Assembly: GCA_037447655.1 (NCBI GenBank)
Contig: JBBHKE010001280.1
Span: forward strand, 94,797-158,796
From: Zygnema cylindricum
Lineage: Eukaryota > Streptophyta > Zygnematophyceae > Zygnematales > Zygnemataceae
Direction of reading: 5' to 3'
DNA: 64,000 nt
Part shown: positions 1 to 10,129 of the stretch, in pieces
Position numbering within the stretch: position 1 is the first letter of the stretch
Layout of the letters: the number at the start of each line of letters is the position of its first letter
The notes under the pieces: generated by a model
Database searches by the model: none
The model's input: only the letters and a program-made list of their open reading frames with translations
Told to the model about the DNA's origin: nothing
Made by a program: the position numbers and the translations under genes

Positions 1-146
1 TTCTTTCCATGTGTCCAGTTTTTACAAAAATGTTTGTTCAGACCAACATTTTTGGAATACTAACAGTGCGAATCTTGTGACCTCAGTGATGTTAAACTGA
101 TCACGTAATCAAGTACGAAAAGACCAGTGGAATCCGCATGTTAGGT
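1..146 (+). repeat. Repeat fragment shared with 11755-11858
   Basis: The first 95 bases match 11754-11845 closely (both contain the run TTCAGACCAACATTTTT and the string GCGAATCTTGTGACCTCA). After a stretch of about 35 bases present only here, both copies rejoin at the motif AATCCGCATGT. At the second site this motif is exactly where the duplicated GH3 segment begins, so this is probably the edge of a mobile element of unknown class. Bases 147-400 show nothing I recognise. Confidence 0.6.
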
Positions 147-784
147 CTTGCTTCTCTTTTTCGGACGTCCAGTTTTAAAATTTTAAGCGTTGTTTAGATT
201 TTTTTTCAATGGACCTAATTATCTATGCAGACTATAGTAATTGTGAATGCAAAACAACCAGGCAATTGTTGTGTGCGAAACTTAGGTTTTGCAAAGCAGT
301 ATGTAGGCCTTCATGTGTTATTGAGGGTTTATGCATTTTAGGTTGCTTTGGCTAAGGAAAATATTATGGATACCTAGTGGCTATGAAATTATTGTACACT
401 ACACCGCGAATCGTAATTAGGGTGAAGTCCTATAATACGTTTCTATAACCGTATGGCCAACTCTACTGACTGGGTTGATTGACAGTCTGTTCCCATCGGA
501 GCATTTGTAATTTTTTGCCCATTCCGATGACTTTCGCAGAACTCATCGGAAAACGGGTCTTGTTCACACCAAAATTTTGGCACATAACTCTGGTTGAAGG
601 GGTCCTGTGACACGTCACATGCTTCGACGTCAACAAACATAGGCGCGAAAACAAACCTGTAGTTTTTCAAACTTACTAGTTCGAAGGATGACAATGGTGG
701 TTCAAAGTTCTACAACTTTTTTGCGCGATTACTATGAAATAGCCGTTCAAGTGTTGTTTTTGCTACGTCAGCTTTTAGGGTTAT

Positions 785-1675
785 TGAAATTCTGTGGTCT
801 CCATTGACCCACAGAATGAGCAGCCTATGTAAAGCCTCTAGGATAATATTTGCCCCTTCTACTTTCCCGCTGAATAAGCGCCGCCCAGGTACACAAATAT
901 TCTGACCACTCTCACCCTTGTGAGGACAAGACTCCCCTGAGTCAAACGCAAAAAGAATCACTGAATTTGCTCACCTGAGCAGTAAGTTATGGCTGGTCAA
1001 AGATGACCTTTATAGTTACAAGCTCTCTTAGAGAGAGAGGTACCTAAATATTACTAAGTCTCGGTCTGCCTACTCACGACTACCTACTATTAAACCCTAG
1101 TCCAATAGGAACACTATAAAGTACAAGAAGGTACAATGGGCGATGTACTTATTGTACTACCATTGTACGACAAGGTCTACAAGGTGACACCTGTCATAAC
1201 GAAAGTCATGGTTCCTCCTCCCATCTTCTCCGCTATCAAATAATGTGGCGCCACGTGGTACCGCGTGACGCTAAATCCGTATGCCGCCAAAAAGCTCACT
1301 TCGCGTGGCGGCTATAATGCCGACCGTCCGATCAAAACATATTTTACACGGTTCAGATTCGCGTACATGCAGAAATTGCTCCTTTTAGTTAGTCTGCTGT
1401 TAATTAGCTGTTTCGTTAATGTTTATATATTTATGAAACCCGTCACGTGTATCGTTTTGTAACGCCTTAATGGTTAAGGCGTTAGGCTATAAAGAATTTA
1501 GAGGTCACAGGTTCAAATATAGACCTAAGCATCATTTAAGCCAAAATACCCTTAACTGCAAAAACTGCCACTTTCTAAATATGGCGGCAGCCATGGCGCG
1601 CCTTTGATCCTTACTCTCTTTCTTTAAAACGAAACTAAAATAGGGAAGTGAAATATTAATTACCTCTTTTCAACA
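785..1675 (-). mobile_element. Solo copia-type LTR with 5-bp duplication GTTAT
   Basis: In minus orientation it begins TGTTGAAAAGAG and ends GACCACAGAATTTCA, i.e. TG...CA. It is bounded by GTTAT at 780-784 and 1676-1680, a 5-bp target duplication typical of LTR elements. Homology to the LTRs at 45583-46755, 52368-53554 and 54191-55377 is visible in the terminal block (TTGAAATTCTGTGGTCTCCATT), the block around 900-1010 (GAGTC..CGCAAAAAGAATCACTGAA..TATGGCTGG) and the GTAC-rich block at 1110-1170. There is no internal region, so it is a solo LTR formed by LTR-LTR recombination. It is the most diverged copy of the family here. Confidence 0.85.
1464..1530 (+). other. tRNA-like module inside solo LTR (antisense to LTR)
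   Basis: On the strand opposite to LTR transcription the sequence contains an A-box-like TGGTTAAGGCG (1471-1481), a possible D-stem GCC..GGC around it, and a B-box-like GGTTCAAATA (1510-1519), 28 bases after the A-box end. The acceptor stem is not convincing, so this is not called as a functional tRNA. Equivalent modules occupy the same position in other LTR copies of the family. Confidence 0.55.
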
Positions 1676-2319
1676 GTTATCATTGGCCTGTTTCAAAGAA
1701 AGACGCCACTTTAACCCGACTTCAACATCCTTAAATATTTTGAGGAAGTTCGTTTGTACAGTTTTCCGAGAACTTCCGAAAACAACAAAGTCGGTGCTCA
1801 GAAAGCCGTACATTATTCGAACGCCTGTCTGTTGCGGAAGTGATTTTTTTTCCGGTGGGAACAGGCTATGAGTTGATGTTCCATCACGTAGAGTGTGTAA
1901 ACCTGGGGTTCTTAATTGACTGCCGCCACGCAAGCTACGATCCAATAGTGAATATCTTTCAGATTTTTAGCACCGACAAACTTGACTTCAAACCTTCACT
2001 TTTGTACCATGTACCAGCGTACGAGGTAATCATACGACAAAACTTTTATACTTTTTGCAGACACCTGTCTGTACGCCATCTCGTTTTTTAGGGTTTTTGT
2101 TTTCTAACATAACGAAAGTCCTTTGAGAGAAATAGTGTGATGAACAAAAGTTACTGAAAATAGTGTGACGAAGGAATTTTACGAAATTTCATTTTTATTT
2201 TCGGTTGTATTTTGGAAAGCGCGTGTCATGTGCAAATCCTAATATTTCTCGTTGGTTTTACCTCATGACACGTAGCTTAATCGTCCAACGTGCCACGATT
2301 TTTTTTCTTATTTTTCTGC

Positions 2320-2344
2320 CAACCCACCTCTTCGAGGTGGGTTG
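2320..2344. repeat. Perfect hairpin 1 (11-bp stem, TTC loop)
   Basis: CAACCCACCTC pairs perfectly with GAGGTGGGTTG across a TTC loop. It lies at the same position in the repeat unit as the hairpins at 2892-2939 and 20508-20552. Confidence 0.9.
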
Positions 2345-2891
2345 ACAGTTACATAAAAAAATGAAGGGAATGCCTCGCAGATCCCAGACCTTCGGAGAGT
2401 ATCGACAAGATTCTTTGTAATATTGTTTTTCGTATAAAAACAAAATAAGCGGTACGGTTTGGTACCGATAGTCGCTGATTTCTGTAAACTACCCCACTTT
2501 TCGTCTGATGGACATTCTGTAATTGTACAACCAGCTTTATATTATGCTACAATCTGAACGAAGTTGAAATCTTTATTTGTGTACCATGTACGCGCGGACC
2601 ATGTCATCGTACAACACAATTTTTGTACTATTTGCAGACGCCCAAACGCTTTATCAGAGAGCAGCTCATTGTTTTAGGGTTCATGTTTTTTCAAGTGAAG
2701 AATGAGCGCTGCCAGAAATAGTGTTGCAAATGGGTGCTAATAAAAATAGCGTGACGAAAATGCGTTACGAGATTTCGTTTGTATTTTATGTTGGATTCTA
2801 AAATGCGTATATCATGTGCGATTTTTTTGATTTCCGTTGGTTGTCATCTTGACACGTATGCTCATTATCCAACGTGTCGCGACTCAATTAT

Positions 2892-2939
2892 TTATGTAAT
2901 TGGTGATGTACCTCGCGAGGTACATCACCATTTACATAA
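2892..2939. repeat. Long palindrome 2
   Basis: The core 2901-2930 is a perfect 30-nt palindrome centred on CTCGCGAG. It extends outward to TTATGTAA..TTACATAA with one mismatch. The stem bases outside ACCTC/GAGGT differ from hairpin 1, yet pairing is maintained. Confidence 0.9.
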
Positions 2940-3129
2940 ACTTTCAAAGCGAATGCTTCGCGAAAAAATATCCGACGGTCATTGTTAACTCTCATACCTT
3001 TGGAGAATATTAGCAAGATTCTCTGTAATGTTGTTTTCCGTATAAAAACAAAATAAGAGGTACGGCTTAGTACGGAGAGGTCCGAATTTCTGTAAACAAC
3101 CTCACTATTCGTCTAATGGAACTTCACCC

Positions 3130-3470
3130 TAACTCTAATTTGGGCGTAAATTTGGGCGCTGAATATATCCATTGTAAATCAAGTACAAGTACAAAATCTG
3201 ACAAAATGTACAGTTCACGTCATTATGAGGTTTGTTTTACGCGGTTTGTTAAAACGCAGTTCCATGAAAACGACCTGTACTAAATCATTATTTGTACTTT
3301 CTTACTTCATAAAGTATAGTCAGACACCGAACTATGACCACACTATTTAAAACGGCATTGTATTAGAGTTATTAACGCTCATTCAAAAAGTACCTTAAAT
3401 AACGTAATGAACAATTTAGAATAATGTACTATTTATAGTGATAAAGTCAAAATTTGGGGTGACGGAATTA
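3130..3470. other. Intervening sequence, no gene seen
   Basis: AT-rich sequence between the inner and outer element ends. It contains several GTAC strings but no reading frame, repeat or motif I can assign. Confidence 0.5.
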
Positions 3471-3864
3471 GCGTCCATAACTTTAATTACGATTCGCGGT
3501 GTACCGGTGTAAGAGAAGGTGGCCAGAGTCTTGAATTTGTGCAGGCCAATGTTGTAAGCTCTCGAAGAAACTTTTCAATTCCGGATACTCAGTAGCAATA
3601 AAAATATGGTAAGCCTATTAGGGTGCGTCTTTGTGTGCTTAAGTAAGGGTTTTTTTTCTGTCGTTTTCTTGTAAAACTTAGAGCCGTACCGCGTAAGTTT
3701 CAACCGTACAATAAAATAGAAAAAAAGAGAAGTACATTTTGCGTCATCGTCGAATTTAAAATGTACTACATGTTGTCGTCTTGTGTTTTTCGACCCACTT
3801 CGACGACAAAAAACGTCATCTTCAACCTTATCTTTAAAATACAGGGCCGATGTGTTTTAAAATT

Positions 3865-4652
3865 AGGGATTTTCTACATGTGTTCAAGTAAGGGTTTTTT
3901 TCCGTCGTTTACACAGAAAATGGGACTTCCTACTTGAAAAAATTACGCCGTACGAAAAATGGGCAAAAACTCAAATACATTTTGCGTCATCTTGGAACTT
4001 GAAAGGTACGGCGATTTGGCAGTATTATCATTGCGACCCACTTCCAGCTCATCTTCACACTTGCACTGAAATCAAATCGCGACCTGCTTTTAATCAAAAT
4101 ACTACCCTATTGACGAATAGAAAGCCTGGGTTGCACGCGTCAAAAGTTTTCATTTGTATTTTTGCAGTTGGGAGAATACACGAAAAAAAAATTGTTTGTC
4201 CGTTTGCTTATGTTGTCCACTTGTGGGCGTCTACAAATGTCATTTTGCAGACGTAGGCGATTGCTGATGTCGTTCACGTGTGGGCGTCAACAAATGACAG
4301 TCGGCGTCGACAATTGTCCCAGTATGTCAGGAGCTCTTTGCGGCGTACAAATGTCGGCAGTTTGTTCCGAGATCGTTGGCGTCTACAAATGTCAGCAGTT
4401 TGTTTGCAGGAGCTCTTTGCGGCGTACAAATGTCCGCAGTTTGTTCCGAGATCGTTGGCGTCTACAAATGTCAGCAGTTTGTTGGCGTCTACAGGTGTCG
4501 CAAGTATTGTCGACGTGTACAACTGCCACATATTCAAAATAATGAACGCGCAAGTAACGATTGACATAGGCACACTTTGAAAAGTACACCGTAAAATCAG
4601 CGCTAAATTCCAAAATAACGTTTCAAAATATCGGTTACATGGGGATACGCCC
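3865..4652 (+). mobile_element. Nested GGG...CCC element with TTA duplication
   Basis: It begins GGGATTTTCTACATGTG and ends TTACATGGGGATACGCCC. TTA precedes it at 3862-3864 and follows it at 4653-4655. The inverted opposite-orientation relative at 9570-11401 lacks this segment, which supports an insertion. The two termini match only partly, so the boundaries are moderately certain. It contains the minisatellite at 4228-4525. Confidence 0.55.
4228..4525 (+). repeat. Minisatellite: 79-bp unit and GGCGTCTACAAATGTC submotif
   Basis: Two 79-bp units start at 4329 and 4408 with AGGAGCTCTTTGCGGCGTAC. A shorter motif, GGCGT(C/A)(T/A)ACAAATGTC, recurs about nine times across the interval, including 4228, 4286, 4341, 4378, 4420 and 4457. 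Several frames on both strands stay open for 100-126 codons because the repeat period keeps stop codons out. Composition and overlap suggest repeat artefacts, not genes. Confidence 0.8.
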
Positions 4653-6019
4653 TTAGGGATTTTCTATAAACAAATAGGAACACGTATTCGCACTTGTATT
4701 GTTTTGTTCAAATACTTCAAACGAATTCAAGTGACGTGGAAGTGTACACGATTCGCTATGTTTTGTCCATTTTTGTCTAATACGACAAAGATAAGTACAC
4801 AGTTTGTTTTGTTTTGTCCGTTTCCATCCGGTACGGATTTTTTTTTTGCAGGGGTCTCAAGGTTCCGATGCCATTTCACGTAGAGCCGACAATAGACGCA
4901 AAGTCAAAACGCATCTTCTTCAACCGTGAAACGGCATAGGCTGGAGGGCGGTAGGTCTACAATGTCATGAAAAGTCACGTGAAGTCACAAGCAGCTACGA
5001 AAAATGACGTGGGTCATCACAGATTGTAGACGTTGCAGCCGTCACGGGCATTGTCGACGTATACAATCGTCACGCCCTAAGTGACAATTTCGTTTGGTAC
5101 ACATAGGGACACCCGAAATCCGGGTCCGCCGGATCTGCGCTAAAAAACAAAAAAAATTCTCTAAGTTTGAAGTACATAGAGACGTACCCTTAGAGTCAAA
5201 ATTGTAATCATTCGTCGCGGTCTGTCGCGCGACCGAATAGTTTGTCTTTTCTTGTCAAGCGTGTGGTCTTTTTTTGTCTTAGTTTGTTTCGTAGAAAGAT
5301 TCCCGGTCTCGCGTAGATTCGGTCTTGCGATGACCAGGTACAGATATTGTTTGGTGTGTAAGGTTTGTCGTTTCTTGGTTTTGTGTGTACGTTTGATAGT
5401 ACCTTAGTACAACGTATTTTCGTGTTGTTTCGTTTTGTTTTGGTAAGCGCTTCGTGCGCACTTTATATTTTGGTCTTGGTTTATAGTTTGAAGTAGTGAC
5501 GTGACATCTAGTGTACTATATACTGCAGATTAGTGGGAGGGAAAAGACACACTGTTTATGGGAGAAAATGTCCATGGAATATATTGGCTTTTATGGACTG
5601 TCCTCTCTCGTGTGATTTTACATGGATGCTTCCGCTGTTATCTTGCGCTTGAAATATTGTAAGATCCTATCAAAGCCGAGAGAAGTCTGATGTAGTAAGC
5701 TCTATCAAAGGATTACTCGTGAGGGCAGAACTTGGTCATAAAAGAAGGAATCGAGAAAACCTTTTGAAAAAACTTTTGACGATACACAATGTAAGGAGTG
5801 TGTTTGGCGATCTGTTGTTGCTGTCCTTCTTGACGAGGCATAGGACAGAGGCAGCCATGGCCATTGGAGCTGTCCGGTTTATAACAAGGGAACAATTGAC
5901 AGCAGCAGATGCATAAGTAGCCAAATAGAATTTTAAAAGCAAATTGTGGTAGCACAGTTTTTCATAGAGCTATTGTGTTGTTACGCTTCAGAGACTTAAC
6001 TTTCAGAACTTGCCAAATG

Positions 6020-8799
6020 ATGTAATTGTGACAAAAGTTGAACAAACCAATGTGTTAGTACCAAAGGCAAAAGTTTACAAATTCAAGATTATACTGCAAA
6101 TAAGAATTTCCAGTGTCTCTTTTATTCCTATGAATATTCTTCAACATGAACTTGATTTTCAGAACTGCATGCCGTACTTTCAATTCCCAAGTAACCACAA
6201 AATCTGTGACTTAAAAAGCTTGCGTAGCATATGGCATGCTGTGTCCTGGAACAATTTGAGAAAATATTACAAAAAGAGTAAACCACCAACATCATATTAA
6301 ACAATTGGCACAATAAAAAAATAAACTATCAGCTTAGATTAAACATTTGAGCCAATACTACAGAGAAAGTGAACCACCAGATCAGATCAAACAGTTGAGA
6401 CCAGATTAGATTAAGTATTACAATGTATTTCATTGCAAGATCAATATCTTTTATAAGTATATATCTCCGTCTCGATCAAATAATATATAAAATCACATAC
6501 TCGAGTTAAGAGTACAAACACCCAGTGTCCTCGGGAGGCAGATATTCTTTGGCATGTTCAATTCACAAAATCAATTTCGTCCACGAGGAGAATGAATCTA
6601 TAGATACTAGAGATAATGGTTGTACCAATCTTTCGTATTTGACCTTGCAAGTGCATTACATCCATTTCTCGAATCCTTAATTCACAATTCTCTGTCCATA
6701 CCGAATTCTCGATCTCAAATTACAGTGGACCGCCTCTCTAAAATATGTCGACGGTAAAAGTAATAACATTGTCCTAGCATTAGCATTAATCTCGACAGCA
6801 GTACCTACTGCTTTGCTGTGGACACTATACAATTCCGCACATTAATCGCCAATAGAGCTCTCTGGTATCTAATTACACCTTCGGACTGCAGTAACAGCTC
6901 AAGGAGCAAAAATATATATACAACTAAGAGCCTACACTTCACTAGCAAAAAATTGACTACTGCCTACAGCAGTGCCCAGTTAATAACAATGAATTAACTA
7001 AGTTTTAATTTTTCTATTTCACCACCAAATACCTTCCAAATATAAATTCCCTATTTGTCCAGCGGATATCTTCCAACCCAGACCTATCTCTGCGACTCGG
7101 TTTCACTCACGCATCGGTAGGCAGCAAATCCCCATTCTTGTTCAACCCATGTCCGAAAGGAAATAGAGGTGTATAAGGCTGATTATTATATGTCATTGGC
7201 AACTGAAGTGTTTCAGAAAACCATGTCATTGGCAAGCGTCCTCCAAAGTTGTACGGGCCAAACAAAACATCTGCGACTCCGTCCCCTTCAGATCCGGGCA
7301 GCCATGCAGCTACTACAGCATCCACTTTGGGCAAAAAGTGACTAATTTTCACAGGTCTCCCCGAGATTATCACTACAACACAAGCCATCCTTTTACACAC
7401 GGCATAAATAGCTGCCTGGGCAGAAGAGTCCAGCTGAAGAGCCTGGTCATCTCCAACATACTCAGCATAAGGAGGTTCTCCTACCACAACAATTCCATAA
7501 TCAGCCACTTCGTCTCCTTCAGGCTGTTCCACGTACTGAACAGATGCTCCTGGTGTGCCATTGGCCACATTGCGAATGGCCTCAAGGACTGTGGTCCCAA
7601 CTGTGATATTCCCAAAGGCTCCTTGCCATTCTATGGTCCATCCTCCACACTGCAGTCCAATGTTATTGGCATGAGCTCCTGCCACTAGTATTCTTGTGGT
7701 AGGAGTCATAGGTAGGGGGAACATGCTCTTCCCACTCGAGAGCTCCTCTCGACGTTCATTTTTGAGAAGGACCAGTGTCTCACGAACGGCTTGTCGGGCA
7801 ACTGCTCGGTGGGGAGCCGATCCAACAGAGTTCAACAATTGGCGTTGAGCACAAGCATTTTCAAACAAACCGAGAGAGGCTTTCATTTTCAAAATTCGGC
7901 GTACAGCATCATCGATGCGGGACATTGCCACACGGCCCGCCAGGACTTCCTGCTTTAAAGTGCTTATAAATTCTTTGTATGTCGTTGGAACCATGACCAT
8001 GTCAATTCCTGTGTTGACGGAGCTCCGTACCTGGCAATTTTACAAAGAAGAAAAAAGGAAAAAAGGGGAAGAAACATGAAAAAGCGGGTATTTCAACATA
8101 TCGGAGTGAAGTCTATAGCTGAGATCACATGCAATGCTGCTCAATCTCACCAAGAAAATAAAGAGTTGGTATTCACCTGCTCAGCCCAATCGCCTGATAG
8201 CTGTTGAATTGCTTCCCAATCTGATACCACAACACCTTCAAATCCCAGCTCACCCTTGAGTACCTTGCTAACTAAATAATGGTTTCCATGCATCTTCAGA
8301 CTGTTCCAGCTGCTGTAACTGACCATCACTGACATGACGCCTCGTGCAATAGCACTGTAATATGGCGGCAAATGAACAGCTCGGAGTTCTTCCTCTGAAA
8401 TCGCAGTATTGCCTTCATCCACCCCACCCTTAGTTCCACCATCACCGACAAAATGCTTTGCTGTAGCAGCAACAAGGAACTCTCCAGGAACAGAGAATGC
8501 AGGGTCATGGGAGTCTGTCGGTCTTGACTGTACCAAAAGAATCCCACAAAATAATCATGTGAAACAGTCAAACTAAACGTATGTTAAAAAATAAATAAAG
8601 AAAGAGCTGCTTTCAGGAAGAAATGAGTAACAAGATAGGGAGTGATTCTTCTTACCTGCCAACCGTTGATCTCTGAAGTCATCTTCTGTACTACGGATGT
8701 CTCTTCGCTGAAACTTTCATAGCATCGACCCCAGCGAGGATCCCGGCAGACAGAAACAGCAGGAGAGAAGGACCATCGGATTCCCGTCGCAACTACTTC
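6020..8799. repeat. Segmental copy of 11853-14654 (GH3 3' part)
   Basis: The segment starts at ATGTAATTGTGAC and ends at AACTACTTC. It is almost identical to 11853-14654, with a few substitutions (e.g. CTGCAGTCC versus CTGCATTCC at 7651/13507) and small indels around 6330-6410 and 8585. It covers about 1.1 kb downstream of the GH3 stop codon plus exons 6, 5 and 4 with introns 5 and 4. Introns are retained, so this was a DNA copy and not a spliced retrocopy. The high identity indicates a recent event. Confidence 0.95.
7107..8799 (-). pseudogene. Truncated GH3 beta-glucan exohydrolase copy
   Basis: This is a 5'-truncated copy of the gene at 12963-17402. It retains exon 4 (8656-8799, 144 nt), exon 5 (8177-8527, 351 nt) and exon 6 (7107-8030, 924 nt) with intact splice sites between them and an open frame of about 472 codons. 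It still encodes the nucleophile motif SDWE and the acid/base motif GEPPYAE. Exons 1-3, encoding the signal peptide and the first part of the TIM barrel, are absent. The 3' splice site of intron 3 is replaced by the right inverted arm. Without an N-terminal domain the product should not fold as a complete enzyme. Transcription from the flanking element cannot be judged. Confidence 0.85.
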
Positions 8800-9045
8800 G
8801 CGTCCATACGCGAAACAACATAAAACTAAAGTACAACGAAAACATGTACCTAAACGTACAACCCAAACAAACCCGTACATAACAAACGACAATTGAACCT
8901 GGTCGTCGCAAAACCGAATCTACGTGAGACCAGGAATCTACAAAACGATCTAAAAGACATAATGACGCCAAACCACCCACAAAGACAAAACGACATATAA
9001 TACGGCCGCGCGACATGCCACGACAGCCGATTACAACATTGAATC

Positions 9046-9644
9046 TAACAGACAGCCGTAGTCAGGAAGATCCTGGAGTGAAGTACTGAACAAAAGTGCT
9101 TAAAATCTGTTCTCGTAACAAGTCTTGTCGCATCGAAGAAAAATGTTCAAACAAACGAACAACAACGTGATTTGTGGCAGGCAATTTTAAGTTTTGGGAA
9201 TTACACCGCGTATTCTATTAGTGTTAAGTTGCGAAAAAACATTAACATTACGCCCGTACCATGCAGTCGGCAGTAGCATATGGCAGTCACGTATGCCAAA
9301 GACCAAAAATGCAAAACAAATGTGTGAATTTCTGTCGATGATATTACGTCGAGGCTTTTTTTTTGCGAGGAAGAGAGAAGGTGACGGCCTGTCACCTTCC
9401 ATCTTGACGAGGAGATCCATGTGCAGGTGCCGAGCCAATGGGAGCGCGGAGTATCTAAAGCTAAAAGGTCCTTGGAGTTGAATCTCGACGATTTCTTTTT
9501 TTTTTTTGAAACTGGAACTCAAAATGCACAAGGGTCCATGAACGAGTATTATGGTATTTATCCATGGACTTGTAACTTAGCGAACCTACTTTGTTTTTTA
9601 GCTCAGATCCGGCCGACCCGGATTTCAGGTGTCCCTATGTGTAA
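9046..9644. other. TE-derived interval, no gene
   Basis: At 9199 it contains an end of the TACACCGCG family (TTACACCGCGTATTCTATTAG). Around 9533-9572 there is a small imperfect inverted pair (ACAAGGGTCCATG / CATGGACTTGT). From 9570 onward the sequence is the reverse-complement relative of 5000-5165. Short open frames on both strands look like chance. Confidence 0.5.
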
Positions 9645-9868
9645 GGGTACTTTCGCATGTGCTAAAGTTACAGTTATTTCGTGTCGTTTTCCTATTTAAA
9701 CGTTAAAATTAGCGGCCGTACCAAAAAAGAGAAATTATCACCGTACAAGTTGCATTACTGTGAAACTTTATACGTACAGTGGTATGTCGTCTAGCGCGAT
9801 GCATTTTGTCGTTTAGCGCATTTGGACCCATTTTCGCGTCCTTCCATCACATGATAAAACTTTATTTC

Positions 9869-9890
9869 AAATCACCTCGCGAGGTGATTT
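9869..9890. repeat. Perfect 22-nt palindrome
   Basis: AAATCACCTCGCGAGGTGATTT is centred on CTCGCGAG, the same core as palindrome 2 (2892-2939). It lies inside the TAA-flanked element. Confidence 0.9.
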
Positions 9891-10129
9891 TAAATATAGT
9901 CCGAAAAGGTAAGCGAATAGAGAGATGTTGTCGCACGTGTCAGAACTTTTTTATGGTTTTGTACGCAGAGTACCGAAAAAAAAACCCCACTGCACGTTTC
10001 CAGCTGTGCGTACTGTTTTTCGTACGCTGATTACCGTACAGGGGCCGTCTCTCTCAAATACACGTGTCTTCACACATACGGCGTATGAAAAACATTGACC
10101 ACCTGTCGGCAAGTGGGAAGACAAAAAAG

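Larger units (their letters stand above)
420..3129. mobile_element. Harbinger-like element, GGGTGAAGT ends, rearranged
   Basis: Ends are GGGTGAAGT (420) and ACTTCACCC (ending 3129). The right half is clearly related to the right half of the element at 20110-20754: same order of hairpin, a TGTAATGTTGTTTTC-like string, GGTACGG repeats and CGTCT(A/G)ATG near the end. The flanking triplets are TTA and TAA rather than an identical pair, so the two ends may not belong to one insertion event. It is interrupted by the solo LTR at 785-1675. Bases 430-784 and 1676-1960 hold only non-coding element sequence. Confidence 0.45.
1970..3129 (+). repeat. Head-to-tail duplication of a ~580-bp unit
   Basis: Two imperfect copies follow each other, about 1970-2560 and 2561-3129. 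Shared landmarks in order are TTTGTACCATGTAC, TTTTTGTAC/TTTTTGCAGAC, TTTTAGGGTT, a NATAGTGTGACGAA-like string, TCATGTGC, TGACACGTA, a hairpin (2320-2344 and 2892-2939), GGAGA/GTAT..AAGATTCT, GTATAAAAACAAAATAAG, GGTACGG and CGTCT(A/G)ATGGA. Divergence is considerable, so the duplication is old. Confidence 0.75.
401..3505. mobile_element. Outer TIR element with nested insertions
   Basis: Matching inverted ends TACACCGCGAATCGTAATTA lie at about 399-418 and, reverse-complemented, at about 3484-3503. Related ends (ACACCGCG/ACACCTTG followed by ATTAG) occur at 9199, 16090-16118 and 16305, so this is a dispersed TIR family. No clear target duplication is visible, so the superfamily is not assigned. 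The interior is occupied by other elements: a GGGTGAAGT-ended element and a solo LTR. No transposase reading frame is visible. Confidence 0.45.
3621..5191 (+). mobile_element. Harbinger-like TIR element, TTA duplication
   Basis: The left end is GGGTGCGTCT (3621) and the right end is AGACGTACCC (ending 5191). TTA is directly repeated at 3618-3620 and 5192-5194. A diverged copy in opposite orientation occupies about 9570-11401. Shared strings include ACATGTTGTCGTCTT, GTGAAACGG, AATCGTCACGCCC and the GATCCG..GACCCGGATTTC block. There is no transposase frame, so it is non-autonomous. A second element is nested at 3865-4652. Confidence 0.65.
5195..9045. mobile_element. Inverted-arm element carrying a GH3 gene fragment
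   Basis: Long inverted arms are visible. The left arm (5195-5460) matches the right arm (8800-9045) reverse-complemented. The best-conserved block is CCTGGTC(A/G)TCGCAA(A/G)ACCG followed by AATCTACG(C/T)GAGACC, and a second block contains TCGCGCG(A/G)C. Between the arms lie 5461-6019 (unassigned, possibly captured sequence) and 6020-8799, a nearly identical copy of the 3' part of the GH3 gene. Long arms flanking a host gene segment are the hallmark of Pack-type (often Mutator-like) elements. I could not find the 9-bp duplication expected for Mutator, partly because another element sits at the left edge, so the superfamily is open. Confidence 0.6.

Noticed and set aside
1457-1530. Genuine tRNA gene
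   Set aside because: A and B boxes are present but no 7-bp acceptor stem or clean cloverleaf; kept only as a tRNA-like module.
7338-7688. 116-codon plus-strand frame (repeated at 13194-13544)
   Set aside because: It is the antisense shadow of GH3 exon 6; it exists in both copies only because the exon does.
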